DNA from: Hordeum vulgare subsp. vulgare
Taxonomy: Eukaryota; Streptophyta; Magnoliopsida; Poales; Poaceae
DNA length: 64,000 nt
Direction: 5' to 3'
NCBI RefSeq assembly: GCF_904849725.1
Contig: NC_058524.1
Coordinates: forward strand, 547,401,763 to 547,465,762
Position numbers and translations under genes: made by a program. Below, piece after piece: positions 34,285 to 45,613 of the stretch (the stretch's first letter is position 1; the number at the start of each line of letters is the position of its first letter). Under the pieces are notes generated by a model. It searched no databases. It saw only the letters and a list, made by a program, of their open reading frames with translations, and had not been told where the DNA came from.

Positions 34285-34745
34285 CTAAGTCACCTCAATG
34301 GGGATATGTATCTCCCCAACAAGCAAATCATACTTCATCTTGACACGAGGAATAGGGCATTCAAAGCTCCCAATAAGAATCGATGAAGTCTTTTCGATAG
34401 CATTGATGCAATGTACTTGATATCGTTTCTTCGGAAAGTGCAATGTGTGCTCATTACCGTTGACATGGAAAGTGACATTGCCTTTGTTGCAATCTATAAC
34501 AGCCCCTGCAATGTTTAAAAAGGGTCTTCCGAGGATGACAGCCATGGCATCGTCCTCGGGAATATCCAAGATAACAAAGTCTGTTAAGATAGTGGTGTTA
34601 GCAACCACAACAGGCACATCCTCGCAAATGCCGATAGGGAAAGCAGTTGATTTGTCGGCCATTTGCAGAGAAATTTCTGTGGGTGTCAATTTATCCAATT
34701 CAAGTCTACGATAAAGAGAGAGCGGCATAACACTAACACCGGCTC
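34285..34745 (-). pseudogene. Gy-1 aspartic protease domain
   Basis: Retropepsin-like region: PLSLYRRLELDKLTPTEI, MADKSTAFPIGICEDVPV, VILGRPFLNIAGAVID. The active-site segment (DLGA in Gy-2) is hit by a 1-base deletion at about 34743: Gy-2 has CTTGGAGCC and Gy-1 CTTGAGCC. The frame carrying gag therefore leaves the protease frame exactly at the catalytic loop, and the protease cannot be made as a gag fusion. It ends with the conserved VGEIHIPIEVT and a stop at 34285. Confidence 0.85.
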
Positions 34746-37031
34746 AAGGTCACATAAGGCAGTTCTTATGTAGTTTCCTTTAATGGAACAAGGTATAGTG
34801 GGCACTCCGGGATCACCAAGTTTCTTAGGAGTTCCTCCTTTGAAAGTGTAATTGGCAAGAATGGTGGAGATCTCAAGATATGGTATCTTCCATTTATTAG
34901 TCACGATATCTTTCATGTACTTGGCATACGGAGACATTTTGAGCATATCAGTTAACCGCATCTGTAGAAAGATGGGTCTTATCATCTCAACGAAGCGCTC
35001 AAAATCCTCATCATCCTTTTTCTTGGATGGCTTAGGAGGAAAGGGCATAGATCTCTGAACCAAGGGCTCCCTTTCTTTACCATGCTTCCTAGCAGTGAAG
35101 TCATTCTTATCGTATCTCTTAGGTTGTGGGTCATCAGGATTAACCGTAGGTTCAATCTCCACATCCTCATCATTGCTAGGTTGAGCATTATTATGAACAT
35201 CGTTGTCCATATTATCACCAGGGTCATGTTCATCACCAGATTGTGTTTCTGCATCAGACGCAAAAATATCATTAGGTTCTTCAGGTGTGACAGTATTTGG
35301 TGAACTGGCATGTAGGTTTCTATCATCCTTCTTCTTCTCCTTAGGATGACCTTCAGGATACAAAGGTTCCTGAGTCATTTTGCCTCCTCTAGTAATGACT
35401 CTGACAGAGTTGTCATTTAATTCATTGAGCAAGTCATTCTGAGCTTTAAGTACTTGTTCTACCTGAGTAGTAATCATAGAGGCATGTTTACTCAGAAGCT
35501 TCAGATCATTGACATTTCTGTCTACACACGCACTTAAATGGCTAAGCATACGAGTACTTTGTTCCGAATATCTGCTAACATAATCATTGAAACTCTGTTG
35601 TTTGGCAACAAAGTTGTCAAATTCATCAAAGCATAGGCTAGTAGGTTTGTCAAAAGGAATATCACTCTCATCAAACCTACGCAGAGAATTCACTTCTACT
35701 ACTTGTATCGGGTTATCGAGACCATGGATCTCTTCGATAGGTGGTAAATTTTTGACATCTTCAGATGTAATGCCTTTCTCTTGCATAGATTTCTTGGCTT
35801 CTTGCATATCTTCGGGACCGAGGAATAGAATACCTCTTTTCTTAGGAGTTGGCTTAGGAGGTGGTTCGGGAATAGTCCAAGCATTATCGTTGATCAAGAT
35901 GTTATTCAGAAGGATCTCAGGTTATTCGATAGTTGGTTCCCTAAAAACAGAACCGGCACAACTATCTAGGTGGTCTCTAAAAGCATCGATAAGTCCGTTA
36001 TAGAAGATATCAAGTATCTCGTTCTTCTTAAGAGGGTGATCAGGCAAAGCATTTTGTAGCTGGATGAGCCTCCCCCAAGCTTGTGGGAGATTGTCTTCTT
36101 GGAGTTGAGCAAAGTTGTATATTTCATGCAAGGCAGCTTGCTTCTTATGGGCAGGGAAATATTTCTCACAGAAGTAATAGACCATATCGTGGGGACTACT
36201 CACACATCCAGGAGCAAGAGAGGTGACCCAGGCTTTAGCGTCATCCTTTAAAGAGAAAGGAAACAGCTTAAGGATGTAGTAGTGGCGGATCTTCTCCTCA
36301 CTAGTGAAAAGGGTGGCTATATCGTGTAGTTTGGTAAGATGGGCTACGACCGTCTCAGACTCATAACCGTGGAAAGTATCAGATTCGACTAGATAGATTA
36401 TCTCAGGATCGACAGAGAATTCATAATCCTTATCGGTGACAAAGATAGGTGAAGTGGGAAACTTCGTGTCGTATTTCATCCTAGCTTTCAAAGAATTTTC
36501 CTTCCACTTGAGAACTAATTTCTCAGCGTCATAGGCATACTTACACGCAAGAAAATCCACAGCTATCTCTCCCTCCATAACATAACCCTCAGGTATATCA
36601 GCCAATTCATATCTAGGAGAGCTAGATCTAGCAGGAGCAAAACCAGGTTCTATCTCAATAGTATCGGCAATTTCAGAAGCATCACGAGCATTGGCAGTAA
36701 CTCTAGCAATATGAGCATCAAGGAACACCCCTACTGGAACATCAGGCAAAGTAGTGTCTCTAGCAGTATCAATCATAGCATCATCAGGCATAGCATCTCT
36801 AGCAGTATCAGGCATAGCAGTATCAAGCATAGCATCTCTAGCAGTATCAGGCATAGTAGCATCATAAGCATCATCAAGCACAGGCGACATATCAAGATTT
36901 CTAGCAGGAGGTGGTGTCGCAAACTTACTCATAACTGAAGGTGAATCAAGTGCAGAGCTAGATGGCAGTTCCTTACCTCCCCTCGTAGTTGAGGGCAAGA
37001 CTTTGGTTTTCGGATCCTTCAGATTCTTCAG
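34746..37031 (-). pseudogene. Gy-1 gag
   Basis: Athila-type Gag, ~750 codons to the protease. The start codon seen in Gy-2 (ATG) is CTG here (37031-37029). Blocks: LPSTTRGGKELPSSSALDSP; an acidic repeat of DAMLDTAMPD type (36711-36860); TDKDYEFSVDPE; the Retrotrans_gag core (YYILKLFPFSLKDDAKAW to PQAWGRLIQLQNALPDHP). An in-frame TAA at 35922-35924 stands where Gy-2 has CAA. After it the same frame goes on from 35897 (IPEPPPKPTPKKRG, then a Lys/Asp-rich region) to SPYAKYMKDIVTNK. Confidence 0.85.
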
Positions 37032-37082
37032 AGTGATCAGCAGATATAAATACCAAGTAACTCAAAGAATATAGCAATCGCT

Positions 37083-37100
37083 TCCCCGGCAATGGCGCCA
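37083..37100 (-). promoter_or_regulatory. Gy-1 primer-binding site (tRNA-Asp)
   Basis: On the minus strand TGGCGCCATTGCCGGGGA, one mismatch from the plant tRNA-Asp 3' complement, 9 bases after the LTR end. Confidence 0.88.
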
Positions 37101-37109
37101 GAAAAATGC

Positions 37110-38785
37110 TGATGGCAATCTCTAGCAATGGCTAGACGAATGCTATTCTCGATTGCTCAACAATTAGAAATTGTCTTGCAATGACCCACCAGCGCGTGGG
37201 ATCGAGGCAGTTTTCGAGGGTAGAGTATTCAACCCAAATTTGTTAATTCGCCAATAGGAAGTGAGAGGGTACTCTCAAGTATTAGCAGCTGAATGTGTCA
37301 GATTCAACCACACCTGAAAGATTAATATCTGCAAGCAAAATATCAACAGCAAAGTAGTATGATAGCAACGGTGTCAGAAATGATCTGTTGACGGCAGACT
37401 ATTCCTAACTGTCGTATCAATGGCGCCAAAAGTTGCCCATTGACGGAAATTTTCTTTTCCCTTCAACGCCGAGCGAATCAGAATTGTAGCAGGTAGCAGT
37501 AGCGTAACGAGTAGCAGAAGTGGCAAGGAACAACAGTAGTGACAGCAGTAGCAAGTAGCAACAATAGCAAATAACAGCAGTAGCAAGTAGCAACAGCAGC
37601 AACAGTAGTAACACGAGCAGCAACAGTACTAAGAGCAGCACAGCAAAACAAGTAACAGCAGCAGTGGGACAAACTCGTAGGCAATGGGTCAGTGATTAGT
37701 TTGGATGATATTCATCATGCAACAGTTATAACACGGAGAGATATGTGGCTAGCTCCCGTTCGTCAATGTGATGTAAGCATGCATTTCGTGTGTCGTCATA
37801 CGTGCTTAGGGAAAAGAACTTGCATGACATCTATTATCCATCCCTCCCGTGGCAGCGGGGTCCAAAAGGAAACTACGGGATATTACGGTTCTCCTTTTAA
37901 TAAAGAACCGGACCAACGCATTAGCACTTCGTGAACAAATGAACTCCTCAAACTATGGTCATCACCGGGATTGGTTCCGGTTATTGTCACTCCGGGGTTG
38001 CCGGGTCATAACACATAGTAGGTAACTACAACTTGCAAGATCGGATCTAAAACACACATATATTGGTGACAACATAATAATTTCAGATCTGAAATTATGG
38101 CACTCGGGCCCTCGTGACAAGCATTAAGCATGGCAAAGTAGTAGCAACATCAATCTCAGAACATAGTGGATACTAGGGATCAATCCCCGTCAAAACTAAC
38201 TCGATTACATGATAGATCTCATCCTACTCATCACCGCCCAGCGAGCCTACGAATAGATTACTCACGAACGATGAAGATCTTCATGGAATTGGAGAGGGAA
38301 GAAGGTTGATGATGACGATGGCGACGGTTTCCCCTCTCCGGAGCCCAAAACGGACTCTAGATCTGCCCTCCACATGAAGAACAGGATGTGGTGGCGCCTC
38401 CGTATCGCAAACGCGATGAAATCTTCTCTCTTGATTTTTTCTGGGACAAAAGTGAATTTATAAAGCTGATTTTGGGGGCGGTAGAGCCAAGTGTGCCCCA
38501 CAAGGTTGCTAGCTGCCACCAGGGGGGTGGCGGCTACACGGCTTGTGGCCCACTGGCCCATCCCCTCCAGTGGATCTTTGCGCAGGTATTTTTCATATTT
38601 TCCAAAAATATTCTCCGTAAATTTTCAGGACGTTGTGAGAACTTTCATTTCTGCACAAAAACAACACCAAGGCAATTCTGCTAAAAACAGCGTCAGTCCA
38701 GGTTAGTTCCATTCAAATCAAGCAAATTAGAGTCCAAAACAAGGGCAAAAGAGTTTGGAAAAGTAGATACGATGGAGACGTATCA
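37110..38785 (-). mobile_element. Gy-1 5' LTR
   Basis: 1676-bp intact LTR, minus strand, from TGATACGTCTCCATCG (38785) to GATTGCCATCA (37110). It is followed on the right by GGAAG (38786-38790), identical to GGAAG at 20785-20789 left of the 3' LTR. This exact 5-bp target duplication defines Gy-1 as one insertion spanning 20790-38785, including Angela-1. Confidence 0.95.
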
Positions 38786-39394
38786 GGAAGCTGAAGATCA
38801 AGAGGAACCATACGATGTGCCCGATGCCGATCTTCGTCGGGTCATTGTTGATGCACATAGAGAATGCGAATGTGAAAGGGAGAAGTTGAAGTTCGATCGC
38901 ATGTTAGAGGATCACAAAAAAGGGTTGTACCCGAATTGTGAAGATGACAACACAATGCTCGGTACCACACTGGAATTGCTGCAATGGAAGGAAGACAATG
39001 CTGTTTCTGACAAGGGATTTAGTTCGCTAAAGGTACCCCACCATCTCATCGGAGAATCAGCGTGGCTTCCACGGATCTCGTTCAGCCTGACTTCGCGGCT
39101 CCTGGCTACCCCGTGGATACTATCACGGAGGCTCAACACTGCGAGCTGATGACGAAATGTCGGAACCTCACTTTCAAGGCTACTATCGCCTCTGTTGCAC
39201 CTCCTCAACCCAACGGAACTTTTCACTGCCTTCCGGTTCCACATGGCTTTGTTGTTGTGATGCTGTATGAAGTAATGGAGGGACTTGAGGAGCTCGAGCT
39301 TGGCCATCCTACATGTGAAGGGGAGAATAAGCTGGTTCATGCTGTGAGGAGTACATGTCTATGGCAGAAGGAGTACATCAAGCTTCCAAACTAG
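38786..39394 (+). pseudogene. CACTA transposase-associated protein, distal part, internally deleted
   Basis: Continues the ORF cut at 20789: acidic EDQEEPYDV, then LKFDRMLEDHKKGLYPNC and LGTTLELLQWK, typical of En/Spm proteins ahead of the Tnp2 core. Near 39025 the sequence switches to another frame (39062-39394) with CELMTKCRNLTFKATIAS, FHCLPVPHGFVVVMLYE and LWQKEYIKLPN. That part resembles the DUF8039-type C-terminal domain of TnpA-like CACTA proteins. The Tnp2 catalytic core between them is absent, so this is an internally deleted, non-autonomous CACTA copy. Confidence 0.7.
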
Positions 39395-41827
39395 ACGCCT
39401 CCTGGTCTTGATGTGTGTTACTACTGTAGCAACATCATTGTATCTTTATTTTTAAGCTTTGTGCCAAGTTTTAGCCTCCGATTGCAAGAAAGTTCAAAAG
39501 TTGTGACATGTTGTCCAGAAACAGATTATGTTTGCTTGACGGAACAATTCACCACAAATCACCAAATCATATTTCTGATCTGAATTTGTTTGACAGTATG
39601 ATCTATACAATTGGGTTTTTTTTATTTGAGTTGCAGAAGTGCACTCAAGAAATTATTTACTAGATGCTGGTCTGTTTTTCACATATTCTGCCAAGTTTTG
39701 CGTTTTCATCGTTTTGCAAATCTTAAGCTTGCTTTTTCTTTGCAAAAACTTTTTGGCAATCTTGAGAAACAGTAGATCCTCATGAAAATCTTTATTTCCA
39801 GTGGATAAAAAATATTTTATTATGGGTACTAACCACTCTAATCAGCTTATGATCAGTTTCGTATGAAGGGAGTTTTCAAGTATGCGATGAAAGATGATGA
39901 AAGAAGATCCATGAGTGTCAAGCGCTCAAGCTTCGGGATGCCCCCATGCACCCCCAAGAAATATTCAAGGAGACTCAAGCGTCTAAGCTTGGGGATTCCC
40001 TCGTGCATCCCCTTCTCCATCAACAATCATTAGTTCGTCTTTCTCCATACTATATTTTTATCACCTCATATGTTATGTGCTATGCTTGAAGCGTCCCGCT
40101 CTTTACTTTTTTAGTTTTTTTAGTTTTGCTTGCTGGTCATAAATAAGTTACATCCTATCATTCTTATTTGGGAGAGAGACACGCTCCGTTTTAATTGCTT
40201 AGAACACTCTGGTTTTCATTCTTATTGTTCTGTGAGTGTTCACTTTTTGCTAGTACTGCATTTAGCTCTTGTTTTCCACTCATATTTCGTTTAGAGCTTG
40301 TTAGTTTGATTCAGTTATATATGATTATTTCTATGGTCTTTAATTAATATTATCTATGAGAGTTGGTTCAAGAAAGTTGATTGATGTTGGAGAAGAGTAA
40401 AATTTTTCATGCTTATAGTGGTGTAATAGGAAGCTTGTTTAGACTGTGGCTTAGAATTTAACATGACATGTTAGATATTATCTTAATTATATGCTTAGTA
40501 GTTATTGATGTAGCATGACTTGTCTCAAATAGCTGAGAGTGCTTAATATGCCATTGAAAGAATCATGTGTTGTTTTTATCATATCGAAGCATACTATTGT
40601 GGTATTCTCCTTTACTGCTTCATTTGGGTTGACTTGGCGCATGCTCACACCATGTTATGACTACAAACCAGTCAACTCTAGCCTCTATGATAATTTAGTT
40701 CTTGACTTGTAATATTATTTATGCTTCGATTAATAATGTTTTGTCGCTATGCATGATTATGGCCGTTATTTCTCTCTTAGTTGGTCGCTCCGGGTCTCTT
40801 ACTAGCCTCCACCTATACTGAGTATGAGCTCTACTCGTGCATCCAACTCCCTCCCCCCAAGAAACAAAGTTTGCCAAATGTGTCCACCATACCTACCTAC
40901 ATGTGGTATTTAACCGCCACTCCAAGTAATTTTCTCATGTGCTACCGTTAAAACTTTCAAAATTATCCCTGTTTTATGCCTCTGTTTTAGCTCATGAGGA
41001 AGTAGTAGATAATTCATGATACTCTCATACTTGACAAGTTTTATCTTGGGTTTGCATGTCTAATCTGCGAACCCCTAATACGCGGAGGGACTGGCATGAG
41101 TGCGCCCTGCTCATAAAAGATAATAGCAACAAACAAAACCTCCTTCACGCTTTGTTCATGAGAAATCAGAATAGTGATAAACAAAGGAGACTAAGGGGAT
41201 GTGATCGTCCCCACTTTGGGATCCGTTCCTCAAAACTTGTCCAACATGAGAAGTATTGGGCTATCTGCTAGCATTTGTTGACGAATTATGTACCTCCCAA
41301 AAGCTTGTTTTACAATCTTATTGATTTCAAAAATCTCTAGAAGCTCTAGCACATGAGTAATCCCTGCTTCCCTCTCCGAAGGGTCTTTCTTTTATTTTTA
41401 TGTTAAGTCTTCAGCTTCTAAGTTTATGCACCAATTAAGAGATCATAGTTGTCATTCTGAGTATAATGTGCATAGTCCCAAAATTTATTATTGATTGATT
41501 CATGATTATGTTATTACTTGTTCTCCAATTATTTGTATCTAGTCACCACTTGAACTTCGAGGGTGTCCTGGCATTTATGTTTTGCCCCACTCTGAAGGAC
41601 AAGCGAAATACCACTTTGCTATGTTTTATTTATGATCGAAACAAACGCATAACTTTCAAGTGCATTATTATTCATGATCTTTTGTTTGTGTTACTTTTCA
41701 AGTTGCAACATGGTTTCTAAGTTTCATTGTTATAATTATATCTATCATGCCTATGTTTAGAGTGCTAAGATCTCAACATACAAATGCTTCTACAAATATG
41801 ATGATCAAGATTATGTTGGGAGAAGTG
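39395..41827 (+). mobile_element. Gy-X 3' non-coding region
   Basis: ~2.4 kb without coding. The features are those of a gypsy 3' region: TGTGCCAAGTTTTAGCC (about 39465), two imperfect copies of a 'caagcttggggatgcccc' block (about 39930 and 39990), and layout shared with the Gy-2 tail (for example near 41360-41600 against 61800-62050). The CACTA right end should lie near 39395-39440 but is not seen, so a deletion probably joined the two elements. Confidence 0.6.
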
Positions 41828-42505
41828 CTTGGTTTTGGGTTCATACCGTGTTGTGTCCTCACCCAGTGACAGAAGGGGTAGCGAGGCACGCATTGTGTTG
41901 TTGCCATCAAGGGTAAAAAGATGGGGTTTATATCTATTGCATGAATTTATCCCTCTACATCATGTCATCCTGCTTAAGGCGTTACTCCGTTATTTATGAA
42001 CTTAATACACTAGATGCATGCTGGGTAGTGGTCGATGTGTGGAGTAATAGTAGTAGATGCAGAAAGTATCGGTCTACTTGTCTCGAACATGATGCCTATA
42101 TGTATGATCATTGCCTTAGATATCATCATGACTTTGCGAGGTTCTATAAATTGCTCGACAGTAATTCGTTCACCCACCGTAACACTTGCTATCATGAGAG
42201 AAGCCTCTAGTGAACACTATGGCCCGCGTGTCTACTTCACATCATATTTTCAGCTCTACACTTTTACTTTGTTGCACTTTCCACCTTCAGATTTCACCTT
42301 GCAATTAATCGTGAAGGGATTGACAACCCCTTTATAGCGTTGGGTGCAAGTTTGTTTGTTTTTGCGCAGGTACATTGGTGACTTGTCTTGATACTCCTAC
42401 TGGATTAATACCTTGGTTCTCAAACTGAGGGAAATACTTACTGCTACTATGCTGCATCACCCTTTCCTCTTCAAGGGAATAACCAACGCAAGTTCAAGAG
42501 GTAGA
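41828..42505 (+). mobile_element. Gy-X partial LTR, plus strand
   Basis: 3' part of an LTR of the Gy-A/Gy-D type, beginning mid-LTR (GGGAGAAGTGCTTGG) and ending CAAGAGGTAGA. It is near-identical, inverted, to 44149-44850. The first ~900 bp of the LTR are missing, with no polypurine tract before it, so a deletion removed that junction. Confidence 0.8.
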
Positions 42506-43224
42506 AGGCCCCTGTTTTGGTCATCAATGGCAAGCTTGCCTGCCTGTTTGAACACACAACAATTACGGTTGGTGTGGGTGACGAGCTTGTCATGGGTGCC
42601 ATGAATCTAGCAGGGTCGTTAATCATTTTATCCCATGGGGTTGGTCCGTCCCTGTTCCCTTCAAACGGTTTCTTGCTATCCAGGTTTTGTATTGCAAAAT
42701 CCAGCAAAAGCGGGTCATGAGGGAGGTAAGAGCAGGCATTGTTCTCGGCATGTCATGGCCAAGCTTTCTCGCAAGTCATTCGTACCAGATGTTGTGCTGA
42801 AAAGATGTTATTGCTTCGGCGTTCGAACAGTCTACGATTTGGTTCTTTTGGTGAGGAACCGGTTCCAGAATTCTCTGGCTAATTCCCCCGTTTTCTGGAC
42901 GACGTTGCTTAGATCAGATGAATCTGGTGGCCGAACATATTTTCCTTGAAAGTTAGATAGGAAAGCCTTCTCAAGGTTTTCCCAGCATCCAATGGAATCT
43001 TCCGGTAGGCTGTTTAGCGAATGTCGTGCCAGTCGTTTAAGTTTTAGTGGTAAATATGAATGTGGAGAAGGAAGTCCTCTATCCACACGGCAGGGTCTGT
43101 TGTCCCATCGTACTCTTCAATGTTTACGGGTTTAAACCCTTCCGGAATCTGGTGCTGCATGACGTCATCCGTGAAACACAGTGGGTGAGCGACGCCTTTG
43201 ATTCGGGCTATGCTATGCTGTAGA
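42506..43224 (-). pseudogene. Gypsy gag fragment of a different family
   Basis: Minus-strand Retrotrans_gag sequence in several frames: VNIEEYDGTTDPAVWIEDF, CWENLEKAFLSNFQGKYVRP, ELAREFWNRFLTKR, then a decayed C-terminal part to 42506. Frameshifts near 43070 and 42830 break it. This gag type differs from the Athila-type gag of Gy-1/2/3. At ~43225 it is fused in frame to Gy-D-type sequence. Confidence 0.7.
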
Positions 43225-43634
43225 TCGGCTGGTAAAATAGTAACATGAAAGTATCTACCACAATATTTTTCTCTCTCATAACAATTACATGTGGGATCAT
43301 ATTCAAATTCCAGAATATAGCTATCACATATGATATTGTTTTCATGATCCACATGCATGCAAAGTTGACGCTCTTCAAAAATAGTGGGATTATCATCAAC
43401 TAAAGTCATGACTTCTCCAATCCCACTTTCAATATTTTTGCAAATATCATAATCATCATGAGGCTTACACAAATTTTCAAGATCATAAGAAAAATCATTA
43501 CCCCAATCATGATCATTGCAACAAGTAGTGGACATAGAAAAACTAGCATCCCCAAGCTTAGGGTTTTGCATATTTTTAGCATGATTGACATTAATAGAAT
43601 TCATAGTGAAACCATTGCAATCATGCTTTTTCAT
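43225..43634 (-). pseudogene. Gy-D internal ORF fragment
   Basis: N-terminal part of the ORF running 43634 to 43044 on the minus strand: FTMNSINVNHAKNMQNPK, many His/Asp codons, and YILEFEYDPTCNCYEREKY, homologous to Gy-B 16034-16360. After FHVT the reading changes to unrelated gag sequence. It carries no conserved enzymatic motif; function unknown. Confidence 0.6.
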
Positions 43635-44015
43635 TCAAGGAGCCCTCCTGAATCACGTCATAAATTTCTTCAACACAATTTTCAGATTCACACATGTCAA
43701 GCAAAACTTCATAAAGATAGTCAAGTGCACTCAACTCAATAGCAATTGGTTCAACATAATTGGATCTTAAAGAGATTAGCAAGTGGATGAGGATCCATAT
43801 CAATAGATTTTTAGCAAGCGAAGATGCAAGCATATTGAAGGCACGTAGCACACAAGCAAAGGAAAGGCAAACGAAAAAGGTAAATATTATTGTAATTTTT
43901 GTTTTTCAGAAGTGGGGGAGAGGAAAACGAGAGGCAAAAGGCAAAAAAGTAAATGCAAGAGATGAGTTTGCGATAGTTACTTGGATAAGCTTCACTTAGA
44001 ATAGTCCCCGGAGCT
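43635..44015 (-). other. Gy-D leader/internal DNA
   Basis: Decayed internal sequence between the ORF fragment and the primer-site repeats. The block AGTGGATGAGGATCCAT (about 43780) matches Gy-B near 15940. No credible protein. Confidence 0.5.
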
Positions 44016-44136
44016 AGAAATTGACACGTTGAAGGGAGACTATTCTTGACTTGATACTCCCCGGCAACGGTGCCAGAAATTGGCACGTTGACGGGAGACT
44101 ATTCTTGACTTGATCCTCCTCCCCGGCAACGACGCC
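44016..44136 (-). repeat. Tandem duplication of the primer-site unit
   Basis: Two ~60-bp copies (44016-44074 and 44075-44136), each with AGAAATTG(A/G)CACGTTGA, GGGAGACTATTCTTGACTTG and a CCCCGGCAAC primer-site core. On the minus strand the LTR-proximal primer site is TGGCGTCGTTGCCGGGGA (44120-44137) and the distal one TGGCACCGTTGCCGGGGA (44058-44075). A third partial unit (AGAAATT) abuts the LTR. The element thus has two primer sites for tRNA-Asp. Confidence 0.9.
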
Positions 44137-44148
44137 AGAAATTCTTCT

Positions 44149-45127
44149 TGCTACCTCTTGAGCTTGCGTTGGTTTTTCCCTTGAAGACGAAAGGGTGATG
44201 CAGCACAGTAGCAGTAAATGTTTCCCTCAATCTGGGAACCAAGGTATCAATCCAGTAGGAGTATCAAGACAAGTCACCAATGTACCTGCGCAAAAACAAA
44301 CAAACTTGCACCCAACACTATAAAGGTATTGTCAATCCCTTCACGATTAATTGCAAGGTGAGATCTGAAGGTGGAAAGTGCAACAAAGTAAAAGTGTAGA
44401 GCTGAAAATATGATGTGAAGTAGACCCGGGGGCCATAGTGTTCACTAGAGGCTTCTCTCATGATAGCAAGTGTTACGGTGGGTGAACGAATTACTGTCGA
44501 GCAATTGATAGAACCACGCAAAGTCATGATGATATCTAAGGCAATGATCATACATGTAGGCATCACGTCCGAGACAAGTGGACCGATACTTTCTGCATCT
44601 ACTACTATTACTCCGCACATCGACCGCTATCCAGCATGCATCTAGTGTATTAAGTTCATAACAAACGAAGTAACGCCTTAAGCAAGATGACATGATGTAG
44701 AGGGATAAATACATGCAATAGATATAAACCCCATCTTTTTACCCTTGATGGCAACAACACGATGCGTACCTCGCTACCCCTTCTGTCTCTAGGTGAGGAC
44801 ACCGCACGGTATGAACCCAAAACAAAGCACTTCTACCATTGCAAGGATTATAGATCAAGTTGGCCAAACAAAACCCACAACTCGGAAAGAATTACAAGGA
44901 TACGAAATCATGCATATAAGAGATCAGAGGAGACTCAAATAACATTCATAGATAATCTGGTCATAAATCTACAATTCATCGGATCTCGACAAACACACCG
45001 CAAAAGAAGATTACATCGGGTAGATCTCCATGAAGATCATGGAGAACTTTGTATTGAAGATCCAAGAGAGAGAAGAAGCCATCTAGCTACTAGCTATGGA
45101 CCCGAAGGTTTGTGGTGAACTACTCAC
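44149..45127 (-). mobile_element. Gy-D 5' LTR, truncated
   Basis: Minus-strand LTR ending GAGGTAGCA at 44149, next to the primer-site repeats. It runs to about 45127, where similarity with Gy-A stops; the TGATACG start is missing. It is near-identical, inverted, to Gy-X 41828-42505. Confidence 0.85.
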
Positions 45128-45345
45128 GAAACTTTGTCCCGGGCGGTTTAAAACCTCGCTCAATGTAATCGGTAAAGATGACTACTTCTCCTGGAGCGGG
45201 GTTGGGAGTCATCTCGCCCGGGGCAGTTCTCCAACCAATGGTTTCTTTATTGTCAAGAAGACCCGCCTTGACAAACTTCTCGAGAGTGGCATCATCAAGT
45301 TTTGCCGGTAGCCAGTCGCACCTTGTAATGGCGATGAGTACAAAA
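45128..45345 (-). pseudogene. Plant 'putative gypsy-type transposon' domain fragment
   Basis: Minus-strand reading gives RCDWLPAKLDDATLEKFV, GWRTAPGEMTPNPAPGEVV and TDYIERGFKPPGTKF. This is the N-terminal domain seen in cereal proteins annotated 'putative gypsy type transposon' (Transposase_28-like). Only ~70 residues remain, cut on one side by the Gy-D LTR. Its biochemical function is not known to me. Confidence 0.65.
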
Positions 45346-45613
45346 GAGAGGGGAACGAGGCGACTCAGTAACGACTAGAAAGCACTCTAACTCGACGGTA
45401 TGGGTCTACGGTATGTTCGAAAAGGATTTGGTGACTCGCCAATGGTTGACATATATCATAACCCGCTATTCGGGTGATTCATGGACGTATCTTCAAAGTA
45501 TTATAACTCTCTCCTGGACCACCAATTCGTCCTGTATGTCGTTTCCCTGCGTAAAACCGACGAAGGCGTGGCGACTCCTGTCTCGCCGTGTGATGGGGAG
45601 GACGTACCTGGCC
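45346..45613 (-). other. Upstream remnant of the Transposase_28-like gene
   Basis: ~270 bp continuing the previous fragment upstream on the minus strand; no clear frame. Cut at 45614 by the Gy-2 LTR; the matching other side should be at 63918. Confidence 0.4.
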
